Shown here: in pieces, positions 18,901 through 27,636 of the stretch | Layout: every line of letters begins with the position of its first letter | Position numbering within the stretch: the stretch's first letter is position 1 | NCBI RefSeq assembly: GCF_030819175.1 | Contig: NZ_JAUTBJ010000002.1 | Coordinates: 3,185,001-3,249,000, forward strand | Direction of reading: 5' to 3' | Length of the DNA stretch: 64,000 nt | From: Sphingomonas sp. SORGH_AS_0879 | GTDB taxonomy: Bacteria > Pseudomonadota > Alphaproteobacteria > Sphingomonadales > Sphingomonadaceae | Position numbers and translations under genes: made by a program | The notes under the pieces: generated by a model | What the model saw: only the letters and a program-made list of their open reading frames with translations | What the model was told of the DNA's origin: nothing | The model's database searches: none

Positions 18901-19485
18901 GGAGAAGTTGATCGCCTGGCCGCCGATACCGGCGGAGAAGGTGTCGCGGCCGTTGAATTCCGAGCGCACGAAGGTCAGGCCGCGCACCGCGACGCCCGAA
19001 CCTTCGACCGAGAAATGGTCGGGATCGTTGGCGGCGGCGAAGCGGCTGATCGACACGCCGGGCACGCGCTGGAGCGCTTCGGTCACCGAACGGTCGGGCA
19101 GCGCGCCGATGTCGGACGCGGTGATCGCGTCGACGACGGTGTCGGAGTTGCGCTTGATCGTCTGCGCATTCGCCAGGCTCTGGCGGATGCCGGTGACGAC
19201 GACTTCCTTCTCGTTGCCGACATCATCGCCCGCGGGCGGTTGCGAGCCGGGGGCCTCGACGCTGGCGCTGGTGCGCGGGGTGGACGAGCCGGCCGTGCCC
19301 TGGCCCGCGACCGCACCGGTGGGCGAGGTGGCGCTCTGGTCCGAATCGGTCGTCGTCTGCTGGTCGGCGGTCTGCGCCATGGCGGGCGTGCTGAGCACCG
19401 CGATGCACAAGGCACCCGCGGACGCACCGATCATGAGCCGATGGAAGCGATTGGCAGTGACAGTGAGAGGCGCAACGCTGCGCAT
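15916..19485 (-). CDS. TonB-dependent receptor (TonB-Xanth-Caul type)
   Basis: The 1189-residue outer-membrane receptor has a signal peptide ending in STPAMAQ and a low-complexity Thr/Ser/Gln-rich stretch (about 38-88). The TonB-box/plug start VVVTGIRQSLANAQTIKRNS is followed by the plug (VDAITASDIGALPDRS, ALQRVPGVSISR, GLTFVRSEFNGRDTFS) and a 22-strand-type barrel that closes with FALRGTF. The IKRNSDTVVDAI block is typical of the sphingomonad/Caulobacter/Xanthomonas class that imports oligosaccharides. It is transcribed divergently from the halogenase/GH9 operon across a 260-nt region that holds a LacI-like operator. The substrate is not readable from sequence. Context points to plant cell-wall glycans. 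Confidence 0.93.
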   Translation of the reverse strand: MRSVAPLTVTANRFHRLMIGASAGALCIAVLSTPAMAQTADQQTTTDSDQSATSPTGAVAGQGTAGSSTPRTSASVEAPGSQPPAGDDVGNEKEVVVTGIRQSLANAQTIKRNSDTVVDAITASDIGALPDRSVTEALQRVPGVSISRFAAANDPDHFSVEGSGVAVRGLTFVRSEFNGRDTFSAGIGGQAINFSDVPAELLGSVEVYKNATAELIEGGLAGTVNLNTRKPFDNKGFHAGFTAEANYGDFKKKWSPTGSLLLSDTWDTGIGRFGLLGNISYSRVRSRADSIRITNIQTRDNVLALAANSTTAQNCRNPLPGTVDQTTLPVGGAEGFACGAASTPGADGFLDPASLRYAPIGGQFATQEFDRKRDGIALAGQWQSTDERTVLTAQFLRTHTVNNTSERTFETAPDLSEYNTYPVGCVQNNAGPANSTIAQCPTGTTRNYVYDANGLFQSGYITAPGNGYRSSCSGQATCWVPTGGTQQSLARGMTRDENTVNDFGVNLKTELNDHLSVNLDGDYTRATKTSTDLRVFGSTFADSELDLTGNLPIVTPHKPSTLQASWATPNPTLNQQSDADYFANRNVQFWRAAMDHLEESKGREYAFKADVDYKFDDGSFLTHAKFGARYADRSSQVRYTTYNWGALSEVWGGGANPVSFADQPANSSFYSFPNFFRGATNGPSGAYYYDGDLTGGYAQSTAFFNSIGQAWQQRVRDAARASAVTAALTAGQTQAQANAAGDLAAANANPPTVFSPLAQRAGVVPGTPYLPSEIQDVSQQDKNLYAQFNFATPGNLFGDVRMSGNIGVRYVLTDVTSAGSIGAPTQQQTGTTDPFASRCAPQPVTQNGQPVLQNGVPLVAVPAGICQLGQAGYNAIQQFSTGITAPDTARSQYHYWLPSMNLKFGIGRDVVLRLAASKVMTRPDFANIRNFLQLGFDTNSGQITATAGNPYLKPATAWQFDATVEWYFARVGQLSVDVFYKSVKDFFYQSLTNRTITSNGVTQSVLVRGPANYEGTGKIKGFEAAYQQTFDFLPGLLSGFGASGSYTYIDSSGLPNSFLNGGAPANTSNIKPGNIPLEGLSKHTVNAALFYEKGPVSLRAAYNWRSKYLLTPADVIFPYTSIYQDAGGQLDASAFININKYLKIGVQGVNLANQVIKTEQAYISGSTATAPRSYIVNDRRFSFALRGTF

Positions 19486-19570
19486 ATGGTCATCCCCCCC
19501 TTTTTTGCGCGCCCCTTTGGCGTCGCCCGTTAGGTCGAGATCATGCCTATCGACACGATCTTCGGACTCG

Positions 19571-19584
19571 TGATTGCGCTACCA
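19571..19584. promoter_or_regulatory. LacI-type operator-like palindrome between receptor and halogenase operon
   Basis: TGATTGCGCTACCA is a near-palindrome around GCGC and matches the general LacI/GalR-family operator layout TGnTAGCGCTAnCA. It lies in the 260-nt divergent region 19486-19745. That region holds an AT-rich stretch (CTTAACTTATAAACG at about 19605-19619) suited to a promoter and no reading frame I can support. A similar site lies upstream of the second receptor gene at 30756. The regulator itself is not in the window. Confidence 0.45.
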
Positions 19585-19745
19585 GCAACATTTCGACAAG
19601 ATGCTTAACTTATAAACGTCCGATCCGGTCGGAGGTGCGACATTCCTGCAACGCTTCCCTCTTGGTGGATTGCGGCGACAGGCAAGGCGCGGCATGAATT
19701 GACGAAACGGCCCGGTCTTTCACGGGTCAGGAGGGGGAGCGAAGG

Positions 19746-21257
19746 GTGACGCAGGAACGGGTGCGGGTCGTCATCGTGGGCGGCGGCACGGCCGGTTGGA
19801 TGGCGGGCGCCGCTCTGGCGCGTCTCCTTTCGGGACAGTGCACCGTCCGACTGATCGAGTCGGAGGCGATCGGCGTCGTGGGGGTCGGCGAGGCCACCCT
19901 GCCCCATATTCGCGCCTTCAACGAACGGCTTGGCATTCCCGAGGCCGAGTTCATGGCGCGCACCCGGGCGACCTTCAAGCTGGGAATCGAGTTTCGCGAC
20001 TGGGGCCGGATCGGGGACAGCTATATCCATCCGTTCGGGACGTTCGGGCGGGGCGGCGGCGCGATCGACTTCCATCATTATTGGACGCGGCTGGCACGCG
20101 AGGGGCATGAGCTGCCGCCGCTGGACGCGCTATCCTATGCCTGCACCCTCGCACGCGAAGCGCGGTTCGATCATCCGGTTCGCGATGCGGGAACGCTACC
20201 GTCGACCTTCGGCTATGCCTATCAATTCGATGCGCTGCTCTTCGCCCCCTATCTGCGCGGGCTGGCCGAGGAAGCGGGCGCGATGCGGACCGAGGGGATG
20301 GTCATCGATGTCGAGCGGGACGGCGAAACCGGCCTGGTCCGTGCGGTCGTCCTGGCGGATGGCGAGCGGGTCGAGGGCGACCTGTTCATCGACTGCTCGG
20401 GCTTTCGCTCGCTGCTGCTCGGCCAGACGCTGGAAGAGCCGTTCGAGGACTGGTCGAAATGGCTGCCGACCGACCGGGCCGTGGCGATGCCGTGCCGGAC
20501 CGAGACCGCCGTCACCCCCTATACCAGCGCGATCGCGATGCCCGCCGGATGGCGCTGGCGCATCCCGCTCCAGCATCGGACCGGCAATGGCTATGTCTAT
20601 GCCAGCGACTTCATCGCCGATGCCGACGCCGCCCGTGCGCTGGAGGAGGCGGTCGAGGGCGAGAAGCTGGCCGAGCCGCGCCTGCTGCGCTTCAAGGCGG
20701 GGCGGCGGCGGCGGAGCTGGGTCGGCAATTGCGTCGCGATCGGGCTGGCCAGCGGATTCCTCGAACCGCTCGAATCGACCAGCATCTATCTGGTGCAGCA
20801 GGCGATCACCGCGCTGATCGAGCTGTTCCCGGACAAGCGGGCCAGCGCCTCCGACCGCGACGAGTTCAACCGGATCATCGATCTGGAATATGACCGCATC
20901 CGCGACTTCCTGATCCTCCATTATCACGCGACGACGCGCGACGATTCCCCCTTCTGGAATTACGTCCGGACGATGGAGATACCCGACAGCCTCGGCGAAA
21001 AGCTGGACCTGTGGCGCAGGCGGGCGCGGGTCGTGAAATATCGCGAGGGCGTCTTCCTGGATGCGAGCTGGATCGCGGTCTATCTCGGCCAGGGCATCGT
21101 GCCGGAGGGATGGGACCCGCGCGCCGATGTCGCGGGCACGCCCGAACTGCTGCGGGCGGTCGGCGATCTGCGGTCCGAAATCGCCAGCGAAGTCGCCACG
21201 CGCCCCGATCATCGCGGCTTTCTGGAACGCTATTGCCCGATGGTCGACGCGGCATGA
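19746..21257 (+). CDS. Flavin-dependent tryptophan-halogenase-family protein, canonical motifs
   Basis: The 503-residue protein starts at a GTG with a purine-rich GGAGGGGGAG region upstream. It has the FAD-binding motif VGGGTAGWMAG (residues 11-21). The catalytic lysine of the family (K79 in RebH/PrnA) aligns with K78 in ATFKLGIEF. The WxWxIP motif is present as GWRWRIPLQHR, and the LEPLESTSIY block carries the active-site Glu-Ser. Family members use FADH2, oxygen and halide to make HOCl or HOBr, which halogenates indoles or other aromatics. A partner flavin reductase would be needed and none is adjacent. It is the first gene of an operon with two further homologues and a GH9 enzyme. Homologues commonly sit beside TonB receptors in carbohydrate loci, where their substrate is unknown. 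Confidence 0.9.
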   Translation: MTQERVRVVIVGGGTAGWMAGAALARLLSGQCTVRLIESEAIGVVGVGEATLPHIRAFNERLGIPEAEFMARTRATFKLGIEFRDWGRIGDSYIHPFGTFGRGGGAIDFHHYWTRLAREGHELPPLDALSYACTLAREARFDHPVRDAGTLPSTFGYAYQFDALLFAPYLRGLAEEAGAMRTEGMVIDVERDGETGLVRAVVLADGERVEGDLFIDCSGFRSLLLGQTLEEPFEDWSKWLPTDRAVAMPCRTETAVTPYTSAIAMPAGWRWRIPLQHRTGNGYVYASDFIADADAARALEEAVEGEKLAEPRLLRFKAGRRRRSWVGNCVAIGLASGFLEPLESTSIYLVQQAITALIELFPDKRASASDRDEFNRIIDLEYDRIRDFLILHYHATTRDDSPFWNYVRTMEIPDSLGEKLDLWRRRARVVKYREGVFLDASWIAVYLGQGIVPEGWDPRADVAGTPELLRAVGDLRSEIASEVATRPDHRGFLERYCPMVDAA

Positions 21258-22729
21258 CCGGCGCGGGACCCATCCGGGACGTGCTGGTCGTCGGTGGCGG
21301 CCTCACCGCGTGGTGCGCCGCCGCCGCGCTGAAGCGTCGGGCGCCGTTTCTCGACGTGACCCTGCTGGCGACACCGCCTGCGAGGGACGCGCTGGCGGAT
21401 CGGATCGCCTGTACCCTGCCCTCCCTACCGGGGTTTCAGGCCGATTTGGGCATCGGTGTGGATGACGGCGTCACGCGGACGGGAGCGGGCTATCGGCTGG
21501 GCACGCGTTTCATCGGATGGGCGGAGGGGCTGCCCGATTATGTCCATGCCTATGGCCCCTATGGCCATGCCATCGGTCCGGCGGCGTTCCATCTCCATTG
21601 GGTTCGCGCGGCGCGTGACGGCGTGGCGCGCCCCTTCGACAGCTATTCCCCCGCCGCCCGGATCGCACGCGAAGGGCGTTTCGTACCGCCCGCGCCGGGG
21701 AGCATCTTCGGCGCGCATGATTTCGGCCTGACCCTCGATCTGACCCGCCACATGGCGATGATACGCGCCTTTGCCCTGCATATCGGGGTGCGGGAGATGG
21801 CGGGCACGGTTGCCGAGGTTCGTGTGGACGCGCGGGGGCATATCGCCGCCCTCACGACGGAACAGGATCGGACGCTGAGCGCAGACCTGTTCCTCGATGC
21901 CAGCGGTCCGGCGGCGACGCTGCGCAGCGCGATCGATGACGATCGACAGGACTGGAGCGAATGGCTCCCCTGCGACCGCGTCCTGCTCGGCACGCGGGTT
22001 TCGGGCGAAGGCGCGCCGGTCCTGACCGACGTGACCGCCCATGCGGCAGGCTGGTGCTGGTCGAGCGGCGAGCAGGTCGGGCTGGCCTATGCGAGCCAGC
22101 ATCTCTCCGATGCCGACGCCGCCGCGATGCTGTCGCGCGACGGGGCGGTGGTCGATGCGCCCATCGCCATCCGCGCGGGCACGCGCCTCCAGCCCTGGCG
22201 GGGCAATTGCATCGCGGTCGGCGACGCCGCCACGCAGGTCGAGCCACTGGAATGGTGCAACCTGCATCTGGCGCTGAGCGCGATCGACCGGCTGATCGCG
22301 ATGCTGCCCGACCGCGCCATGGCCCCGGTCGAGGCCGCCGACTTCAACCGCCAGACGCTGGCCGAGGCGGACCGGGTCCGCGACTTCCTGGCCGCGCACT
22401 ACCGCACCGCCCGCCGTCCCGAGCCGATGTGGCAGGCGGTCGCCCGCGCCGAACCGCCCGCCTGCCTCGCCCACACCCTGTCCCAATTCGCCGAGCGCGG
22501 TCGCCTGCCCTTTTACGAGGAGGAGACCTTCGCCCGCGATGGCTGGGCCGCGATGCTGCTGGGTCAAGGGTTCCTGCCGCGCCGGGTCGATCCGCTGGTG
22601 CATGGCGTTCCTCCGCACGAGGTGCAGGCGGTCATGACCCGCCTGTCCGACGCCATCGCCGCCGCCCTTCCCCAGAGTCCCGCCCATGCCGAATGGCGCG
22701 CGGGCCAGATGAGACGCCTCGCCCGATGA
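21254..22729 (+). CDS. Tryptophan-halogenase-like flavoprotein with altered active site
   Basis: The ATG at 21254 overlaps the preceding stop as ATGA, giving a 491-residue protein. It keeps the overall halogenase order and an FAD-binding start (VLVVGGGLTAWCAAA), and residues such as the VEPLEW block align with the family. Key catalytic positions differ. The lysine is replaced by arginine (R81, AGYRLGTRF), the WxWxIP motif reads GWCWSSGEQ, and the Glu-Ser of LEST becomes LEWC. Such a protein may bind flavin but is unlikely to halogenate by the known lysine-dependent route. The reading frame is intact and coupled to both neighbours, so this looks like a diverged functional paralogue rather than a decaying one. 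Function unknown. Confidence 0.85.
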   Translation: MTGAGPIRDVLVVGGGLTAWCAAAALKRRAPFLDVTLLATPPARDALADRIACTLPSLPGFQADLGIGVDDGVTRTGAGYRLGTRFIGWAEGLPDYVHAYGPYGHAIGPAAFHLHWVRAARDGVARPFDSYSPAARIAREGRFVPPAPGSIFGAHDFGLTLDLTRHMAMIRAFALHIGVREMAGTVAEVRVDARGHIAALTTEQDRTLSADLFLDASGPAATLRSAIDDDRQDWSEWLPCDRVLLGTRVSGEGAPVLTDVTAHAAGWCWSSGEQVGLAYASQHLSDADAAAMLSRDGAVVDAPIAIRAGTRLQPWRGNCIAVGDAATQVEPLEWCNLHLALSAIDRLIAMLPDRAMAPVEAADFNRQTLAEADRVRDFLAAHYRTARRPEPMWQAVARAEPPACLAHTLSQFAERGRLPFYEEETFARDGWAAMLLGQGFLPRRVDPLVHGVPPHEVQAVMTRLSDAIAAALPQSPAHAEWRAGQMRRLAR

Positions 22730-24340
22730 ACATGCCACCCCCCCATGACCATAGCATTCGCCGCGTCGTCATCGTCGGCGGCGGCACCGCCGGCTGGATG
22801 GCCGCCGCCGCCTTCGCCCGGTTGCTGAACAACGGCTATACACAGGTGACCTTGGTCGAATCCGAGGAGATCGGGACGGTCGGCGTCGGCGAGGCGACGA
22901 TCCCGCCGATCATCACCTTCAACCAGATGCTGGGCCTGGACGAGAACGACTTTCTCGCCGCGACCGGCGGCACGTTCAAGCTCGGGATCGAGTTCGTCGA
23001 CTGGGGCGACAGGGGCGAGCGCTATTTCCACCCCTTCGGCCGGTTCGGCCAGGATTTGCAGGGGGTGCATTTCCATCAGCTCTGGCTGCGCGAGCGGAGC
23101 CGCCGCGCGATCCCGGGTATCGCCGACTGGTCGATGAGCGCGGTGGCCGCGCGGGCGGGGCGTTTCGGGCGGGCCAAGGCCGATGCGCGCTCGCCGATCC
23201 GCGAGTTGTTCTACGCCTTTCATTTCGACGCCTCGCTCTATGCCCGCTACCTGCGCGGCTATGCGGAGCGTGGCGGCGTCACTCGGATCGAGGGGCGGAT
23301 CGACGCGGTGAACCTGCGGCCCGAGGACGGCTATGTCGAGGCGGTGACGCTGGCCGATGGACGACGAATCGAGGGCGACCTGTTCATCGACTGCTCGGGC
23401 TTTCGCGGGCTGCTGATCGAAGAGGCGCTGGAGACGGGCTATGAAAGCTATGCGCATTGGCTGCCCTGCGATCGGGCGGTCGCGGCGCCGTGCGCCCTGC
23501 CCGATCCGCGCGAACCCGATCCCTTCACCCGCGCCACCGCGCGCGACGCAGGGTGGCAATGGCGTATCCCGCTCCAGCATCGGATGGGCAACGGCTTGGT
23601 CTATTGCAGCGAATTCCTGGACGATGAGACCGCGCGCGCGCAACTGGTCGACAGCCTGGAGGGCGAGTTGCTGGGCGATCCGCGCCAGTTGCGCTTCACG
23701 GCGGGGCGGCGGCGGCAAAGCTGGAACCGCAATGTCGTGGCGCTGGGCCTGTCGAGCGGTTTCCTGGAGCCACTCGAGTCGACCAGCATCCATCTGGTGC
23801 AGGCGGCGATCCAGCGGCTGGTCGCCCTGTTCCCCGACATGCGCTTCGATTCCGGCGAGCGCGACGAGTTCAACCGCCAGATGCACGATCTGTACGAGGA
23901 TGTGCGCGACTTCATCATCCTCCACTATAAGGCGACGCGGCGCGCCGACACGCCGTTCTGGAACCGGGTGCGCACCATGGACGTGCCCGACAGCCTGTCG
24001 CGCAAGATGGCGCTGTGGGCCGGGCAAGGGGCGGCTGTTCCGCGAAGGCTATGACCTGTTCGCCAATCCGAGCTGGGTCGCGGTCTGCCTGGGCCAGGGA
24101 CTGGTCCCGCAAAGCTGGGAGCCCGCCGTCGATGCGCTGGACGAAAATCTGGTGGCGCAGGCGCTGGAGCAGATGCGCGGAGGCTATGCCGATGTGGCGG
24201 CGCGTCTGCCCAGCCATGGCGACTTTCTGCGGATGACCGCGCCGTCGCCGCTGGCTCCCGGACTGACGGCGAGCGGTGTGGCGGATGGCGGTTTCGATTT
24301 CGCCCGAACCACGCCCGGCGCGGGAGGCCCATTGTTATGA
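22726..24340 (+). pseudogene. Third tryptophan-halogenase-family gene, frameshifted near its 3' end
   Basis: The frame starts at ATG 22726, overlapping the previous stop as ATGA. It encodes a canonical halogenase-like protein: VGGGTAGWMAAA, catalytic lysine K85 in GTFKLGIEF, WQWRIPLQHR and LEPLESTSIH. After KMALWAG the frame runs into AVPRRL and a stop at 24054. The expected ending (KGRLFREGYDLFANPSWVAV through to GGPLL) is in another frame and stops at 24340. Removing one G from the GGG at 24022-24024 restores one continuous gene of about 537 residues. The true end at 24338-24340 again overlaps the GH9 start as ATGA, which argues that the gene was intact recently or is intact and mis-sequenced. 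Closest relative in the window is the gene at 19746. Confidence 0.85.
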
Positions 24341-26136
24341 AGAGGATCGTTCTTCCCCTGCTCGCGCTTGCCGGGATCGGTGCGAGCGATGCGCCGGGTC
24401 CGCATCTCAACCAGATCGGCTTCCGCCCCGACACCGCCAAGCGCGCGATCATCGCGGCCAGCGGTTCGACCCCGCTTTCCTGGCAGTTGCTGGACGAGGC
24501 GGGCCGCGTCGTCGCGGAAGGGCGCACCACCTATTTCGGCCCGGATGCGGCCTCGGGGGACAAGGTCCACCGGATCGATTTCGCGAGCTATACCAAAGCC
24601 GGCATCTATCGCCTGCGGGTCGATGGTCGGGTCAGCCACCCCTTTGCAATTGACGCGGGCGTCTATCGGCCGCTCGCCCGCGCATCGCTGAACTTCTTCT
24701 ACCAGCAGCGCGCCGGGGTTCCGATCGACGCGCGTTTCGCGGGAGGCTCGCAATGGACGCGCGCCGCGGGGCATGTGAAGGAGGTCGTGACCTGCTTCAA
24801 GGGTCCCGACCTTGCCGGCACCAACTGGCCAGGGTGCCCCTATACGCTCGACGTCACCGGCGGCTGGTATGATGCGGGCGACCAGGGCAAATATGTCGTC
24901 AATGGGGGCATCGCCCTGTGGATGCTGCAAAATCTCTATGAGGCCGATGCGGGCTCGCCCCCCTTCCCCGATGGCAGCGCGGCCCTGCCCGAGGCGGGGA
25001 ACGGGATAGACGACCTGCTGGACGAGACGCGGTGGGAGATGCGTTTCCTGCTGGCGATGCAGGTTCCCGACGGGCAGAAACTGGCGCTGCCGGTCGGGCG
25101 GCAGGGGCGCGGACCTTACACGCTGACCGATATCGATGCCGGGGGCATGGCGCATCACAAGATCGCCGACCGCAACTGGACCAAGCTGCCCACCGCGCCC
25201 GCCGACGACCGCGAAGAACGGCTGCTCTATCCGCCCAGCACGGCGGCGACGTTGAACCTCGCCGCCACCGCCGCGCAATGCGCGCGCATCTGGCGCGGCG
25301 TGGACAATGACTTCGCCAAACGCTGCCTGGTCGCGGCGGGCAAGGCCTATCAGGCGGCGCTGCACAATCCGGCCGTCTATGCCGCGCAGGCCTTCAATGG
25401 CAGCGGCGGCTATGGCGACAACGACCTGACCGACGAGCTTTATTGGGCGACCGCCGAACTCTACGCGACCACCGGCATGCCCGAACTGGCCGAGGCGCTA
25501 CACCGCAACCCGCTTCACAGCGCCGCCCTGACGGCGGAGCCGAGCTGGGGCGGGACCGCCGCACTGGGCACGATCACCCTCGCCACCGCGACCGGCGTGC
25601 CGCCATCCGAGCGGGCGGCGGCGCGCGCCAAGCTGATCGCGCTGGCCGACCGGTTCCTGGAGGAGGAGATCCGGTCGGGCTATCATATTCCCTATGCCTC
25701 GACCGCCTATCAATGGGGGTCGAACAGCGGGTTGCTGGGACGGGCCGTGATCCTGGCCTTGGCGGCCCGCTTCACCGGCGAGCGGCGCTACCGCGACGCG
25801 GAAGTCGATGCGATGGACTATGTGCTGGGCCGCAACCCGCTCGACCAAAGCTATGTCAGCGGCTTCGGGTGGAAGCCGATGCGGAACCCGCATCACCGCT
25901 TCTGGGCGCATCAGTTCGATGCGAAGACGCCCGGCCCGCCCCCCGGCGTGCTGAGCGGCGGCGCCAACAGCACCAGCTTTCCCGAACCCGCCTCCGCGCC
26001 GATGAAGGGACATTGCGTGGGCCAGCGCTGCTGGATCGATGACGCGCGCGCCTATGCCCATAACGAGGTCGCGATCAACTGGAACGCGCCGCTGGTCTGG
26101 GTCGCGAGCGATCTGGCGATGCCGCCCAGACCATGA
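24337..26136 (+). CDS. GH9 family endoglucanase/cellodextrinase
   Basis: The 599-residue protein has a short signal peptide (KRIVLPLLALAGIGAS) and an N-terminal Ig-like CelD_N domain (about 22-105). The (alpha/alpha)6 GH9 barrel carries catalytic aspartates D179 and D182 in GGWYDAGDQGKYV, the conserved NPHHRFW segment, and the general acid E577 in HNEVAINWNAP. The enzyme hydrolyses beta-1,4-glucosidic bonds in cellulose, mixed-linkage glucan or xyloglucan backbones, or cello-oligosaccharides in the periplasm. It starts inside the stop of the halogenase gene (ATGA) and is followed 35 nt later by a GH1 beta-glucosidase, which would complete breakdown to glucose. Confidence 0.9.
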   Translation: MKRIVLPLLALAGIGASDAPGPHLNQIGFRPDTAKRAIIAASGSTPLSWQLLDEAGRVVAEGRTTYFGPDAASGDKVHRIDFASYTKAGIYRLRVDGRVSHPFAIDAGVYRPLARASLNFFYQQRAGVPIDARFAGGSQWTRAAGHVKEVVTCFKGPDLAGTNWPGCPYTLDVTGGWYDAGDQGKYVVNGGIALWMLQNLYEADAGSPPFPDGSAALPEAGNGIDDLLDETRWEMRFLLAMQVPDGQKLALPVGRQGRGPYTLTDIDAGGMAHHKIADRNWTKLPTAPADDREERLLYPPSTAATLNLAATAAQCARIWRGVDNDFAKRCLVAAGKAYQAALHNPAVYAAQAFNGSGGYGDNDLTDELYWATAELYATTGMPELAEALHRNPLHSAALTAEPSWGGTAALGTITLATATGVPPSERAAARAKLIALADRFLEEEIRSGYHIPYASTAYQWGSNSGLLGRAVILALAARFTGERRYRDAEVDAMDYVLGRNPLDQSYVSGFGWKPMRNPHHRFWAHQFDAKTPGPPPGVLSGGANSTSFPEPASAPMKGHCVGQRCWIDDARAYAHNEVAINWNAPLVWVASDLAMPPRP

Positions 26137-26171
26137 CTTTTTCTCGATATTTTCGGAGGGGACCACAATCC

Positions 26172-27617
26172 ATGGATCGTCGTAATTTCATGAAGTCCGG
26201 CATGGCGATGGGCGGTGCCGCGCTCGCCACCGGCGGCGGCACGCTGGCCGCCACCCGCGCGGCCGCCGCGACCGCATCGGACCTGAGCTTTCCCAAGGAC
26301 TTCCTGTGGGGTTGCGCCACCGCCTCCTACCAGATCGAGGGCGCGGTGAAGGAGGACGGGCGCGGCCTGACCAACTGGGACGTGTTCTCGCACACGCCGG
26401 GCAGAATCGCGAACGACGACAATGGCGACGTCGCCTGCGACAGCTATCACCGGTATAACGAGGACATCGCGCTGCTGAAGAATCTCGGCGTGAAGGCCTA
26501 TCGCATGTCGATCGCCTGGTCGCGCATCTTCCCCGAGGGTCGCGGCAAGTTCAACCAGAAGGGCCTCGACTATTATAGCCGCGTGATCGACGCGCTGCTG
26601 GCGGCGGGCATCCAGCCCAACGTCACCATGTTCCACTGGGACCTGCCGCAGGCGCTGCCCGGCGGCTGGCAGAATCGCGACACGGCCAAGGCGTTTGCCG
26701 ACTATGCGGGCTTCATGGCGGGCAAGCTGTCCGACCGCGTCCACCGCTTCATGACGGTCAACGAACTGCGCTGCTTCACCGATCTCGGCCACATGGTTGG
26801 CATCCATGCGCCGGGCCTGAAGCTGCCCCAGGGCCAGGTGAACCAGGTCCGCCACCATGGCTGTCTGGCGCACGGCCTGGGCGTCCAGGCGATCCGCGCC
26901 AATGCCAAGGCGGGCACGGAGGTCGGCATTGCCGACAATGCCAGCATCTTCGTCCCCGTCATCGAGACGCCGGAGCATATCGAGGCGACCAAGAAGGCGA
27001 TGCGCGAAGAGAACGCGATGTTCCTGACCGCCGTGATGGAGGGCAAATATACCGACGCCTATCTGAAGAGCGCCGGGGCCGATGCGCCCAAGGTGCAGGC
27101 GGGCGACATGGCCGCGATCGCCAGCCCGCTCGATTTCGTGGCGCTGAACATCTACACGCCGACCTTCGTCAAGGCGAACCCGGAGGATCCGCGCGGCTAT
27201 ACCCCGTTGCCGCATCTGCCCAACTCGCCGCGCATGGCCTCGCCCTGGCTCTATGTCGGTCCCGAGGCCGCCTATTGGGGCGTGCGCGCGGTCAGCGAGA
27301 TGTGGAACCCGAAAGCGATCTACATCTCGGAGAACGGCACCTCCGCCGACGACAAGCTGAACGACAAGGGCCTGGTCGATGACGGCGACCGGATCATGTA
27401 TCTGCGTAACTATCTGGGCCAGTTCCGCCGTGCGGCGGCCGAAGGCTATCCGCTCAAGGGCTATTTCCTCTGGAGCCTGATGGACAATTTCGAATGGGCC
27501 GACGGCTATGGCCTGCGCTTCGGCCTGCACCATGTCGACTATGCCACGCAGAAGCGGACGCCCAAGCTGAGCGCGCAATGGTATAAGGAACTGATCCGCC
27601 GCAACGCGCTGGTCTGA
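26172..27617 (+). CDS. GH1 family beta-glucosidase, Tat-exported
   Basis: The enzyme is 481 residues from ATG 26172, preceded by CGGAGGGGAC about 12 nt upstream. An alternative ATG at 26133 would overlap the GH9 stop as ATGA and add 13 residues. A twin-arginine signal (MDRRNFMKSGMAMGGAALA) directs folded export. The GH1 barrel starts FPKDFLWGCATASYQIEGA. The acid/base is E198 in TVNELRCF, where most GH1 enzymes have NEP, so proline is replaced by leucine. The nucleophile is E387 in YISENGTS, and the FLWSLMDNFEWADGY block is intact. It should release glucose from cello-oligosaccharides produced by the GH9 enzyme. A strong terminator follows. Confidence 0.92.
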   Translation: MDRRNFMKSGMAMGGAALATGGGTLAATRAAAATASDLSFPKDFLWGCATASYQIEGAVKEDGRGLTNWDVFSHTPGRIANDDNGDVACDSYHRYNEDIALLKNLGVKAYRMSIAWSRIFPEGRGKFNQKGLDYYSRVIDALLAAGIQPNVTMFHWDLPQALPGGWQNRDTAKAFADYAGFMAGKLSDRVHRFMTVNELRCFTDLGHMVGIHAPGLKLPQGQVNQVRHHGCLAHGLGVQAIRANAKAGTEVGIADNASIFVPVIETPEHIEATKKAMREENAMFLTAVMEGKYTDAYLKSAGADAPKVQAGDMAAIASPLDFVALNIYTPTFVKANPEDPRGYTPLPHLPNSPRMASPWLYVGPEAAYWGVRAVSEMWNPKAIYISENGTSADDKLNDKGLVDDGDRIMYLRNYLGQFRRAAAEGYPLKGYFLWSLMDNFEWADGYGLRFGLHHVDYATQKRTPKLSAQWYKELIRRNALV

Positions 27618-27636
27618 TCCCGTGCCCTGACGAATG

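Noticed and set aside
15847..19533. 1228-codon plus-strand frame opposite the first TonB receptor
   Set aside because: The minus-strand frame encodes a complete receptor with signal peptide, plug and C-terminal aromatic residue, and the plus frame has no family features.
21011..21253. N-terminal extension of the second halogenase-like gene into the first
   Set aside because: The ATG at 21254 begins just before the FAD-binding motif and overlaps the previous stop as ATGA. The upstream part is only an out-of-frame reading of the first gene.
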